A stretch of 64,000 nt of DNA. It comes from Bacteroidota bacterium (GTDB taxonomy: Bacteria; Bacteroidota; Bacteroidia; Cytophagales; Spirosomataceae). This document shows positions 54,819 to 62,688 of the stretch, one piece after another. Both the position numbers and the translations under genes were made by a program. Position 1 is the first letter of the stretch, and each line of letters opens with the position of its first letter. The notes under the pieces are model-generated. The model saw only the letters and a list, made by a program, of their open reading frames with translations, made no database searches and was not told the origin of the DNA. The DNA is taken from contig JAIUOF010000007.1 in NCBI GenBank assembly GCA_020161355.1, positions 186,001 through 250,000 of the forward strand, read 5' to 3'.

Positions 54819-55853
54819 TTAAATTCCTTTAAATTGTTTCAGGAATCTTATATCATTTTCAAAAAATAATCTGAGATCATTGATGCCATATTTCAGCATC
54901 GTAATTCTCTCAATACCCATGCCAAACGCAAAACCGGTGTATTGTTCTGGATCAATGTCACAATTTTTTAGTACGTTTGGATCTACCATACCCGATCCGG
55001 CTATCTCTACCCAGCCGGTGTGTTTACATATATTACAGCCTTCGCCTTTACAGATAAAGCATGAAACGTCGATTTCGGCACTCGGTTCTGTAAAAGGGAA
55101 ATAACTTGGGCGGAGTCTGATTTTGGTGTTTTTGCCAAACATTTCTTTTGCAAAATGAAAAAGCGTGTCTTTCAGATCCCTGAAACTTACGTTTTTATCC
55201 ACAAAAAGTCCTTCGACCTGATGAAACTGACAATGAGCTCTTGCCGAAATGGCTTCGTTTCGGTAAACCCTACCCACCATGATTGACCTGATGGGAGGCT
55301 TTTTGTATTCCATCAACCGAATCTGTACGTTGCTGGTATGCGTTCTTAATAGTAAGTCGTCTTTTTGTACAGCGGCTTTTTCAACAAAGAAAGTATCCTG
55401 CATCTCTCTTGCCGGATGGTTTTCGGCGAAATTCAAGGCTGAAAAATTGTACCAGTCTGATTCGATTTCCGGTCCCTCTTCGGTATTGAAACCCATACGG
55501 GCAAATACTTCCACTATTTTTTTGCGTACCAGTGTAAGCGGATGTAAAGTGCCTACCGCATTGGGGATTACAGGCAAGGTGAGGTCTTCTTTATTGCCCT
55601 GGGCAGTGGAGCCACTTTGTGAATTGCCAGCCTGAAGCTCTTTATGGATTTCGTCCAGGCGGTTTTTTAAGAGGTTCAGATTTTGGCCTACCTGTCTTTT
55701 GATTTCACCCGAAACCTGCTTAAATTCATCAAAAAGGTCGTTGAGCTGGCCTTTACGACTTAAAAATTTTAGTCTGAAGTCTTCATGATTTAGGCTCCTT
55801 TCCTGCAATATCTTTTCGGCTTCAATACTAATATCTTTTATCTTCTCTAACAC
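54819..55853 (-). CDS. pheS: Phenylalanyl-tRNA synthetase alpha subunit
   Basis: 344 aa, normal for bacterial PheS. The coiled N-terminal tRNA-binding part (about 1-95) leads to class II motifs: HPLTLVRKKIVEVFARMGF (about 104-122), GVYRNEAISARAHCQFHQVEGLFVDKN-type sequence VGRVYRNEAISARAHCQFHQVEG (about 192-215), and GMVDPNVLKNC and GFAFGMGIERITMLKYGI (near 310-327). Cys residues in CFICKGEGCNICKHTG (about 268-283) form a zinc-like cluster seen in several bacteria. It works with PheT, not present here. Confidence 0.96.
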   Translation of the reverse strand: MLEKIKDISIEAEKILQERSLNHEDFRLKFLSRKGQLNDLFDEFKQVSGEIKRQVGQNLNLLKNRLDEIHKELQAGNSQSGSTAQGNKEDLTLPVIPNAVGTLHPLTLVRKKIVEVFARMGFNTEEGPEIESDWYNFSALNFAENHPAREMQDTFFVEKAAVQKDDLLLRTHTSNVQIRLMEYKKPPIRSIMVGRVYRNEAISARAHCQFHQVEGLFVDKNVSFRDLKDTLFHFAKEMFGKNTKIRLRPSYFPFTEPSAEIDVSCFICKGEGCNICKHTGWVEIAGSGMVDPNVLKNCDIDPEQYTGFAFGMGIERITMLKYGINDLRLFFENDIRFLKQFKGI

Positions 55854-56137
55854 TCTTTGTTTGGTTTAAACCACAAATATAATATCACAAGACGATTTTC
55901 TCAATTTTGAGTTTCGTTTTTGACCTGAATTTTATTTTAAATCCATGACAAGTACGATATTTTTTATTTTAGGGTTCAATCCTCTGCATGATTTTTTTGT
56001 GCGTTTTTAATATGGAACAAAAATCTTGTAGCCCCTTTAAGATTTGTGAAATACCCTGTTCAGTGATTCCCGTTATTAACCCAAAATTAAACATTGGTTT
56101 AAAAATCTGTTTGATATATAAGAAGCCAATCCGAAAT

Positions 56138-56914
56138 TTATTCTATGAGGCGATAGTTTTTTTTTGCCCTGGCTAAAGGATAAAAATTGAAGTGCCACCA
56201 TTCGCTGGTGGTGGGGTCATAGCCTGCCGTAAGCATGATTTCCCGTAGCAACCGTCGGTTCATCACCTGAATTACGGAGAGTTTGCCGTTTTCAAGTAGC
56301 TGTTTCTCTTTTCTTGGATAAGCCAAATCACCGAAATAATCGAATGGCGTACCCATGTCGAGTTCTTTTTGGGTCGAAAGATCAAATATGCTGAGGTCAA
56401 CAGCACAACCATAATTGTGTATTGAGCCTATGTTCGGATCGGCCACATAGTTTTTTCGGTTTCTGCTCGGAATAGTATCCAATGACTCCCACATGACTTT
56501 TTGTACGCTCAAAGGCCTGGCTGCATCATATATGAGCAGGGTGTAATTGGGGTTCTTTTTTTTGAGTAAATACTGAGCAACTTTAAGTGCCGTCGCGGGT
56601 TTTTCCTGAAGAAATGCCCGATGGGTATCGCCATAGGCATCAGTTTTGAAAAAATTGTCGGAGCTGCTGTATTTTAAATCCACCATAATGTCGGGTACTA
56701 TTTGCTGAATATCCTTAAGCCCCTGATTGATCATGGCCCGCTCCATGTCAGAATATCCGGTTTCTGTTTCTGTGGAATCAGCAGTTGAGTCTAAATGTAT
56801 GGCAGCTTCTTTTTTTTCGGTTTCGGTGCAGGAGATTGCCATTACAGCGAGCAAGCATAGCCCCAAAAGCCTTGTGTTAAATTGCCTGTAAATATTCCTG
56901 TTTTCAAAAATCAT
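56138..56914 (-). CDS. VanX/DdpX-like D-Ala-D-Ala dipeptidase lipoprotein (M15D)
   Basis: 258 aa. Lipobox MAISC (Cys29). The catalytic domain has IYDAARPLSVQ (about 128-138) and the zinc ligands SIHNYGCAVDLSIFDL (His and Asp, about 165-180) and EWWHF (near 240) with the catalytic Glu before WWH. M15D enzymes cleave D-Ala-D-Ala. The lipoprotein signal places it in the envelope, so recycling of peptidoglycan peptides is more likely than vancomycin resistance. No vanA/vanH is nearby. It is divergent to the SpmAB gene. Confidence 0.9.
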   Translation of the reverse strand: MIFENRNIYRQFNTRLLGLCLLAVMAISCTETEKKEAAIHLDSTADSTETETGYSDMERAMINQGLKDIQQIVPDIMVDLKYSSSDNFFKTDAYGDTHRAFLQEKPATALKVAQYLLKKKNPNYTLLIYDAARPLSVQKVMWESLDTIPSRNRKNYVADPNIGSIHNYGCAVDLSIFDLSTQKELDMGTPFDYFGDLAYPRKEKQLLENGKLSVIQVMNRRLLREIMLTAGYDPTTSEWWHFNFYPLARAKKNYRLIE

Positions 56915-56980
56915 CCCTGAGTTTTGGCTTAATCTTATTTATACCCTAATTTGCCTCTGAAATATGAACAGAACAAAGTT

Positions 56981-58216
56981 ATGGCATTAAATTATATATG
57001 GGTAGGTTTTTTTCTGATTGCTTTTGTGGTGGCATTGATCAAACTCATTTTTTTCGGAGATACCGAAATTTTTAAGCTGCTCATGGAAGGCATGTTTAAG
57101 TCCGCCGAAACCGCCGTAATGGATATCGCCCTTCCGCTGGCAGGTGTAATGACCTTTTTTCTGGGGATATTGAAAGTAGGAGAGGAGGCAGGAGTGATAA
57201 GGGTGCTGGCCAAAATTATTTCTCCGTTTTTCAGTAAACTTTTCCCCGAAGTACCCAAAGACCACAAAGCCAATGGGGAGATGATCATGAACTTTTCCGC
57301 CAATATGCTGGGACTCGACAATGCCGCCACGCCTTTTGGTCTCAAGGCCATGAAGAGCTTGCAGGAGCTTAACCCCAATCCTGAAACAGCCTCCAACGCC
57401 CAGATTATGTTTATGGTACTGCACAGTGCAGGGCCGGTGCTGATTCCGATTTCGATCATGGCTCAGCGGGCTATATATCATGCGGCTGATCCTTCCGATA
57501 TTTTTATTCCGGCACTGATCTCGGTGTACATGGCCACTATCACAGGACTTATTTTTGTAGGCATTAAGCAAAGAATCAATTTCCTGGATAAGACCTTACT
57601 GACATGGTTGCTGGGCGTAACTGCTTTTGTCGGGGTTACTTTATGGTATTTTTCGGGATTAAGTAAAGAAGAAATTGAGCTCAAATCGAAAGTTATCAGC
57701 AACCTCATCTTGTTTACCTTCGTGACAGGCTTTGTGGGAATGGGATTCTATAAAAAGGTAGATGTGTTTCCGACCTTTGTAGAAGGTGCCAAGTCAGGCT
57801 TTGAGACTTCTGTGAAAATCATCCCGTATCTGGTGGGGATGCTGGTGGCGATAAGTGTATTTCGAAACTCGGGCGTATTGACCGATATCACCAATGGCGT
57901 GAAATGGCTGTTTGCATTTACAGGCTTAAATGCCGAATGGATTGATGCCCTGCCTACTGCACTGATGCATCCCCTGAGTGGAAGTGGCTCGCGGGCCATG
58001 ATGATTGAATCCATGGAGCATTTTGGAGCGGATTCTTTTGTGGGAAGGCTTTCGAGTGTATTTCAGGCCTGTTCTGATACCATCCTGTATATATTGGCGG
58101 TGTATTTTGGAAGTGTGAGTATTAAGCATACACGCTATACCTTGGTGGCAGGACTGCTAGCCGACCTTGCCGGTGTCATTACGGCCATTATTGTGAGTTA
58201 TATTTTCTTTTACTGA
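56981..58216 (+). CDS. SpmA-SpmB fused membrane protein
   Basis: 411 aa from ATG 56981 (MALNYIWVGFF); a longer start at 56951 is less likely. Two GATE/nucleoside-recognition halves are joined. The SpmA half (about 1-195) has SAETAVMDIALPLAGVMTFFLGILKVGEEAG, NFSANMLGLDNAATPFGLKAM. The SpmB half (about 225-411) has GFETSVKIIPYLVGMLVAISVFRNSG and HPLSGSGSRAMM. In Bacillus the two proteins help dehydrate the spore core. Bacteroidota do not sporulate, so a transport role in the inner membrane is inferred. Confidence 0.92.
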   Translation: MALNYIWVGFFLIAFVVALIKLIFFGDTEIFKLLMEGMFKSAETAVMDIALPLAGVMTFFLGILKVGEEAGVIRVLAKIISPFFSKLFPEVPKDHKANGEMIMNFSANMLGLDNAATPFGLKAMKSLQELNPNPETASNAQIMFMVLHSAGPVLIPISIMAQRAIYHAADPSDIFIPALISVYMATITGLIFVGIKQRINFLDKTLLTWLLGVTAFVGVTLWYFSGLSKEEIELKSKVISNLILFTFVTGFVGMGFYKKVDVFPTFVEGAKSGFETSVKIIPYLVGMLVAISVFRNSGVLTDITNGVKWLFAFTGLNAEWIDALPTALMHPLSGSGSRAMMIESMEHFGADSFVGRLSSVFQACSDTILYILAVYFGSVSIKHTRYTLVAGLLADLAGVITAIIVSYIFFY

Positions 58217-58955
58217 GGATATTACTATTAATAACTGAAGTCCGCCTTCCACTGAAAAGGCAATTAAGAATATTGTTAGAATTAATTCAAATATTTTTTT
58301 ACTTCAGGTAGAAAAAGTATTTCATTGAATTTTTCGATACGTCGCCTTGCCGGCGGGGCCCTACTTTTTTTCGAAAAAAAGTAGGCAAAAAAACATTCAT
58401 AAAATAATGATCCTCTCTAAAAATTTGATTTAATAATCGTTGTATAATAGGTAATTTTTAGTTGAATCAAATTTTTAGAACGGACTATTTTATGATTCAA
58501 AGGAACAATTTTTTTTTATTTTTTCAAATAACTAGCAAAAGGATAAATTTAAATAAATGTGACATTATATCAGCGTGCACTGTCTGAACTGATACGGCAT
58601 ACCGGCAATCAAAATTCTTATAAAGAGAAAGCTGAATTTTATAAATAAATGATTTTCAGAATTTTGAAGTGGTGCGGCATTCCGATGTGAGTTTGCAGGC
58701 GGTCGGTCCTAGCTGTGGAGTTTTTAGGAGGGTCGCCTCTCCGATTTTTTTTTCTCAACGGACTGCTCAAAAATTATTAGGTACAATTTGTTTTTATTTT
58801 TTTAAGCAGGCTGTGAAAAGATTATTGATATAAAAAATGAATATCTTGTATTCCTAAAAAGCCATACCGCAAAGTTAAATGTTTTGTTAATGCCCGATAA
58901 AATTTTGAAAAAAGCAATCGAACCCATAATATTGTCCGATATTATTCTAAATAAA
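58217..58955. repeat. Repeat-rich intergenic region
   Basis: 739 bp without a supported gene. It contains a perfect 26-bp palindrome at 58360-58385 (CCTAC, seven T, CG, seven A, GTAGG). Next is an imperfect inverted repeat with arms 58398-58430 and 58465-58494 that share CATAAAATA and TCTAAAAATTTGATT. A direct repeat starts AACGGACT at 58479 and 58757 and runs on through similar ACAATTT plus T-rich stretches for nearly 50 bp. It looks like decayed small mobile or palindromic elements; no transposase is present. Confidence 0.6.
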
Positions 58956-60104
58956 ATGAAAGCCCTGAAATTAATAGCCATTTTGTCGTTTGCCGGCATG
59001 TTGATGTTCTCCTGCTCAAAATCAGGAAAAAAAGCCCTTGAAAAGGGTGATTACTTTACCGCCGCATTGCAGGCCATTGAGAAACTCAGAAAAGATGGCG
59101 ACAACTCCAAAGCCGCCGATGTGTTGCCGGATGCTTATCAGCTGGCAGAGAAAGATTTATTGAGAGATATCGCCCGGGCCAATGCCGCCAACCAGCAGTT
59201 TAGATACGAGAGGGTGGTAGATGGCTACAGCAAACTCAACGAGCTGCACGATAAAATTGAAAGATGCTATGCCTGCCGTAAACTGGTGAGCCCTACGAGC
59301 TATTTCAGAGAGTACAACGAAGCCCTTGAAAAGGCTGCCTCCGAAAGATACGAATATGCCGACAATCTGCTCAGCAAAGGTACTATCGATGCCGGACGTG
59401 CCGCATATGACAACTTTGAAGACCTGCTTAAGTTTGCCCCCAATTATAAAGATGCCAGAGAAAAACTCGAAGAGGCTCTTTTTATGGGCTCGTATCATGT
59501 GGTAGTGGAGCAACCCAGGATCAACTCCAAAATGTTTCAGTACAGCAATGAGTTTTTTCAGGGCAAAATCGATGAGTTTTTGCAAACCAACCGTCGTCTC
59601 AATAAGTTTATCAGGTTTTATCAACCCGCCGAGGCAAAACAGTTAAAACTTAAGCCTGACCATATTGTGAGACTGGAGTTTATTGAATTTGTGGTAGGAG
59701 AAACACACCTCAAAACTGAGAAGTCTAATGTAACCAGCAAAGACAGCGTGAAAACCGGAACAGCCAAGATTGATGGCAGAAGTGTGGACGTATATGGAAA
59801 AGTGAATGCCACCATCATCAGAAATAATAAGTCGGTGATCAGCAAAGGCTTGCTCTCAATGGAGGTTTATGACTATAAAACCAACAAAACCTTGCTACGG
59901 GAGCAGCTGCCGGGTGAGTTTGTATGGAACAACCGATGGGCCTCTTTCAATGGCGATGAGCGTGCTCTCACCAAAGAAGAACTCAACGAAACCCGCATGA
60001 AAGAGGAGCTGCCACCACCGCCACAGCAGCTGTTTATTGAGTTTTGTAAGCCTATATACGACCAGTTTACCAGCCGTATCAAGAGGTTTTATGATAAGTA
60101 TTAA
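58956..60104 (+). CDS. Lipoprotein with helical repeats, unknown function
   Basis: 382 aa from ATG 58956 (MKALKLIAILSFAG); upstream in-frame codons from 58884 are not part of a signal peptide. Lipobox LMFSC (Cys20). Residues about 24-190 are helical and TPR-like (KKALEKGDYFTAALQAIEKL, SKAADVLPDAYQLAEKDLL, DAREKLEEALFMG), with a CYAC pair near 105. The C-terminal half is beta-rich. Codon use is richer in G and C than the upstream gap, like a normally expressed gene. I recognise no named family. Confidence 0.75.
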   Translation: MKALKLIAILSFAGMLMFSCSKSGKKALEKGDYFTAALQAIEKLRKDGDNSKAADVLPDAYQLAEKDLLRDIARANAANQQFRYERVVDGYSKLNELHDKIERCYACRKLVSPTSYFREYNEALEKAASERYEYADNLLSKGTIDAGRAAYDNFEDLLKFAPNYKDAREKLEEALFMGSYHVVVEQPRINSKMFQYSNEFFQGKIDEFLQTNRRLNKFIRFYQPAEAKQLKLKPDHIVRLEFIEFVVGETHLKTEKSNVTSKDSVKTGTAKIDGRSVDVYGKVNATIIRNNKSVISKGLLSMEVYDYKTNKTLLREQLPGEFVWNNRWASFNGDERALTKEELNETRMKEELPPPPQQLFIEFCKPIYDQFTSRIKRFYDKY

Positions 60105-60126
60105 GGATTAGGCGAGCTATTTCTTA

Positions 60127-60161
60127 GAGTAATATCTTATGATTTTCATAGGATATTACTC
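60127..60161 (+). terminator. Terminator-like hairpin after lipoprotein gene
   Basis: GAGTAATATC (60127-60136) pairs with GATATTACTC (60152-60161) and an inner TATGA/TCATA extends the stem. ATTTTATTA follows. It lies 23 bp past the stop at 60104. The T-run is weak. Confidence 0.7.
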
Positions 60162-60187
60162 ATTTTATTATTTGGAAATCAAAGTCT

Positions 60188-60255
60188 GTTCGACCACGCC
60201 CTGGCGTGGCGGAGACCTCGTGTTGTGATTTTCTTTCGTTGTAGAACACGACCCC
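60188..60255. repeat. Dispersed hairpin element, copy A (carries CRISPR-repeat start)
   Basis: 68 bp, starting GTTCGA, then a 7-bp hairpin CCACGCC-CT-GGCGTGG (60194-60209), then GTTGTGATTTTCTTTCGTT (60222-60240), which differs by one base from the first 19 nt of the CRISPR repeat, and ending GAACACGACCCC. Copy B at 62563-62630 aligns over the full 68 bp without gaps, 56 of 68 identical by my count. Confidence 0.75.
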
Positions 60256-60321
60256 ACACACATCGAACCCGTAGCTTTCAGAAATTTAAAATACCCCTTT
60301 ACCCCAAATCCTTGTCAGCCC

Positions 60322-60705
60322 CTACTTTTCTAAAAGCAAATTAAGCGTTTCTATTAATTTATTTTCCGAATACAATGCCACAATTACCCCTTTCAGATTA
60401 AAATCTGATTTTGGGTAAGAAACGGTACCTTTGGTCTGATCCAGTGTAACCTTTTTCAATTCCTGGTCTTTTTGAGGATGAAAGAACCTAAGCTCACCAC
60501 TATTTTTCCCGACCGGTAATGAATAATTAATCGTGAAGCTTCCTGCTGATTTCTCTGTTTTCGTTTCGGCAAGATATTTTTCCACCACCGAAATTCCGGC
60601 TACCGATTTAGTTTGGCCTGCAGGTCTTCCATTTTCATCAATTTGCTGACCAAAAGAGAATATGGAGATCAGCGAAAAAAGGGATATTATCAATATTTTT
60701 TTCAT
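60322..60705 (-). CDS. Small secreted protein, unrecognised
   Basis: 127 aa with signal peptide (1-20, ending IFSFGQ). The mature part starts QIDENGRPAGQTKSVAG, then beta-like strands (GSFTINYSLPVGKNSGELRFFHPQKD, TKGTVSYPKSDFNLKGVIVALYSENKLIETLNLLLEK). The last 30 residues resemble the final beta strands of a T9SS tail, but motif PxP is missing. It begins 6 bp after the S74-domain gene ends, so the two were probably one operon. Confidence 0.65.
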   Translation of the reverse strand: MKKILIISLFSLISIFSFGQQIDENGRPAGQTKSVAGISVVEKYLAETKTEKSAGSFTINYSLPVGKNSGELRFFHPQKDQELKKVTLDQTKGTVSYPKSDFNLKGVIVALYSENKLIETLNLLLEK

Positions 60706-60711
60706 GATTAT

Positions 60712-61925
60712 TTATTTATCTGATGATTTTAGTGATTCCGGTTGTTTCAATAAGGCCTCCAGACTATTGATGCGGGCGTTCAATGATTCATATTCCTGCA
60801 GTTTATGCTTCAAAACCTCGATTTCGGTTTGTTGCTCCTGTACAGCTTTAATCAAAATGGGTATCAAACCTGTATAATTTACTGTTTTAAAATTTAACCC
60901 CGATGGATGGGTATTATTGGCCACCAGATTGGGCAATACAGGTTCTACTTCCTGGGCTATCAAACCAAACTGCCATGCAGCAGGTAGCCCTGCGTTGGGA
61001 AACTTCTTGGTATCATAATAAAAAGTCTTGGGAGAAAGCTTTTTGAGGATTGAACCTGCTCCCGTCAAATCTTCAATGTTTTTCTTTAGTTTCCGGTCTG
61101 AGGGAGAGGAAGCTCCCGGCAATATGGCTTCTTTGGCATAGATACTTTCTGAAAAAAAGCCGGTTCCCTCCACATGAAGTTTTACGTTTGGGCTACTGGT
61201 TCCGATGCCTACATTTCCACTTGCAGCAATGTCAATACTGCTGGTAGGGGCATTGGGTCTGATTCTAAACGGCAATTTGCTGCCTCCTGTAACATCTCTT
61301 ACAAAGAAATTGGCCTCATTGCCGGCTACATCCCAGGTCTGAGCTGTATAGCCACCTGTATTATCTTGTTCAAATCTAATTCCGGGAGTATCACCGGTTT
61401 TCATTTGTACATCAAGCACAGGAGTACTGGTACCGATTCCGATCTTTCCGTTACTGTTTACATATAGTGCGTTAGTTCTGGCAGCGGCCTCAATTCTAAA
61501 AGGTTTTGTACCTCCGGTTACATCCAGATCGAAAATGCATTTAAGCCACCACTGGCCGACTCGTTGGCTTCCAGCTCCCAGTCATTTGCCGGAAAAACCC
61601 CTGTACTGGTATCATCAAAACCAATCCTGAGGTTATTTTCTTTAAGTTTGATCGTATTGAAACCAAAGCTTTCATTGTTAATACAGTCAAATCCAAGACA
61701 TCCACTGCCTTGTACTATGAGATCGTCGGCAATGACGTTATCCATTACACTTTTTTGTTCCAATATGCCATTGACATATTTGCTGTTTACCTTGTTGGGC
61801 TTCAGCTGCTCCATTGGTTTTGAAGAAGGACTAACATTAACTTTTTCCTGAGCATAGGAAAAGACAGAGCATACAAACAATACCAAAAGTACTTTTGTTG
61901 CTCTCCATTGAAATTTTAGTTTCAT
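60712..61925 (-). pseudogene. S74-domain secreted protein broken by a one-base frameshift
   Basis: The N-terminal part runs from ATG 61925 (MKLKFQWRATKVLLVLFV, signal peptide ending FSYAQ) to a stop at 61518. Its last residues are GGLNAFSIW. One base later in frame the sequence continues DVTGGTKPFRIE and ALYVNSNGKIGIGTSTPVLDV to a C-terminal Peptidase_S74 domain (DRKLKKNIEDLTG, QFGLIAQEVEPVLPNL, NYTGLIPILIKAVQEQQTEI) ending at 60712. Restoring one G near 61523 gives NAFSIWDVTGGTKPFRI, matching the inner repeat NFFVRDVTGGSKLPFRI. The whole would be about 405 aa. It may be a true lesion or an assembly error. Confidence 0.8.
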
Positions 61926-62159
61926 GTTATTTTCGAATAATATCGGTGATGATGATAGTACTAAAATAACATCTTTAAAGATCAAACACAAACAACATTC
62001 AATTTTACGGCAATCTTTCAAAGCTTTTTTTGATATTTTCATTAAAAACCAGCAGTTGTGGTCACCTGTGGAGGTTTTTAGGTAGCAGTGCGGTTGTTTA
62101 TTTGGTTATTATTAGCTTTACAAATTATGCTAAACCATGGTTTTTAAAAGAAATGTTAC

Positions 62160-62474
62160 ATGGAGAAAAAAGAAGAAGGAATTATGGAAAAGCCGGAGAA
62201 AATTCAGACGCTGCATCCTGTGGAGGGTAAAACCAATAAGCGGATTTTGCTCTCCAAATACACTATTATTAAGGAGCATTTGCTGGCGATACTTGCTACC
62301 GCCGAGCTCACCCATCCGGAATTGATGGAAGCACTCTACGAGAGGGTAAAGGATACCTTTGAAGGCGGCGTACAATGGTATGGCGAAACCGTAAAGCTCG
62401 ACCTCGAAGCCCGCAAAATCGTAGAAAGAACACAAACTAAACCTGTGAGATATAGATTGAGGAAGGATATGTAA
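62160..62474 (+). CDS. Small DUF6958-like protein
   Basis: 104 aa; the start may be ATG 62160 or 62184. Core: IQTLHPVEGKTNKRILLSKYTIIKEHLLAILA (about 15-46), LTHPELMEALYERVKDTFEGGVQWYGETVKLDLEARKIVERT (about 50-91). This looks like a winged-helix DUF6958-type protein, a family I know only as uncharacterised. It has no signal peptide. It is the last gene before the CRISPR array border and the only plus-strand gene in that stretch. It is not a cas gene. Confidence 0.65.
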   Translation: MEKKEEGIMEKPEKIQTLHPVEGKTNKRILLSKYTIIKEHLLAILATAELTHPELMEALYERVKDTFEGGVQWYGETVKLDLEARKIVERTQTKPVRYRLRKDM

Positions 62475-62501
62475 AATGGTGATTGAGGGGGAATCCTAAT
62501 A

Positions 62502-62562
62502 GTGATTTGCATTGCTCTGACCTTCGGTTCGCTTTGATTTAGAGAATTTATATTCGCTGACA
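62502..62562 (+). repeat. Decayed CRISPR repeat, outermost (split by insert)
   Basis: GTGATTTGC (62502-62510) matches repeat positions 4-12. After an unrelated stretch of about 16 nt, GTTCGCTTTGATTTAGAGA and then ATTTAT match the second part of the repeat with small changes. The 3' end is degraded (TTCGCTGACAG). Confidence 0.5.
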
Positions 62563-62630
62563 GTTGGACCACGCCATAGCGTGGCGAGAACCTTTTGTCG
62601 TGATTTGCTTTCGTTGTCGAACGCGACCCC
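62563..62630. repeat. Dispersed hairpin element, copy B
   Basis: 68 bp; hairpin CCACGC-CATA-GCGTGG (62569-62584) followed by GTCGTGATTTGCTTTCGTT (62597-62615) and ending GAACGCGACCCC. It aligns without gaps to copy A at 60188-60255. The CRISPR-like part overlaps the decayed repeat at 62597-62658. Confidence 0.75.
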
Positions 62631-62658
62631 GGTTTGATTTAGAGATATTTATGACAAC
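62597..62658 (+). repeat. Decayed CRISPR repeat, inner (split by insert)
   Basis: The first 19 nt (62597-62615, one mismatch) and the last 25 nt (62634-62658, perfect, ending ATTTATGACAAC) of the repeat are present. The two central bases CT are replaced by 18 nt (62616-62633). Total 62 nt against 46. Confidence 0.7.
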
Positions 62659-62688
62659 CTTGTCAGTTCGAGCGTCAGTCGGGAACCC

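Noticed and set aside
55988..56176. Plus-strand 62-codon frame between pheS and the dipeptidase gene
   Set aside because: No family-like sequence, overlaps the dipeptidase 3' end, and has no promoter-like or start-site support.
56987..57571. Long minus-strand frames inside the SpmAB gene
   Set aside because: The plus-strand SpmA-SpmB protein is full length with clear motifs; the antisense frames have His/Cys-rich unlikely sequence.
61926..62042. Upstream extension of the broken S74 gene to 62042
   Set aside because: The added 39 residues precede a proper signal peptide at 61925 and look non-coding.
62130..62435. Minus-strand 101-codon frame opposite the DUF6958-like gene
   Set aside because: The plus-strand protein has conserved-looking sequence; the antisense frame does not.
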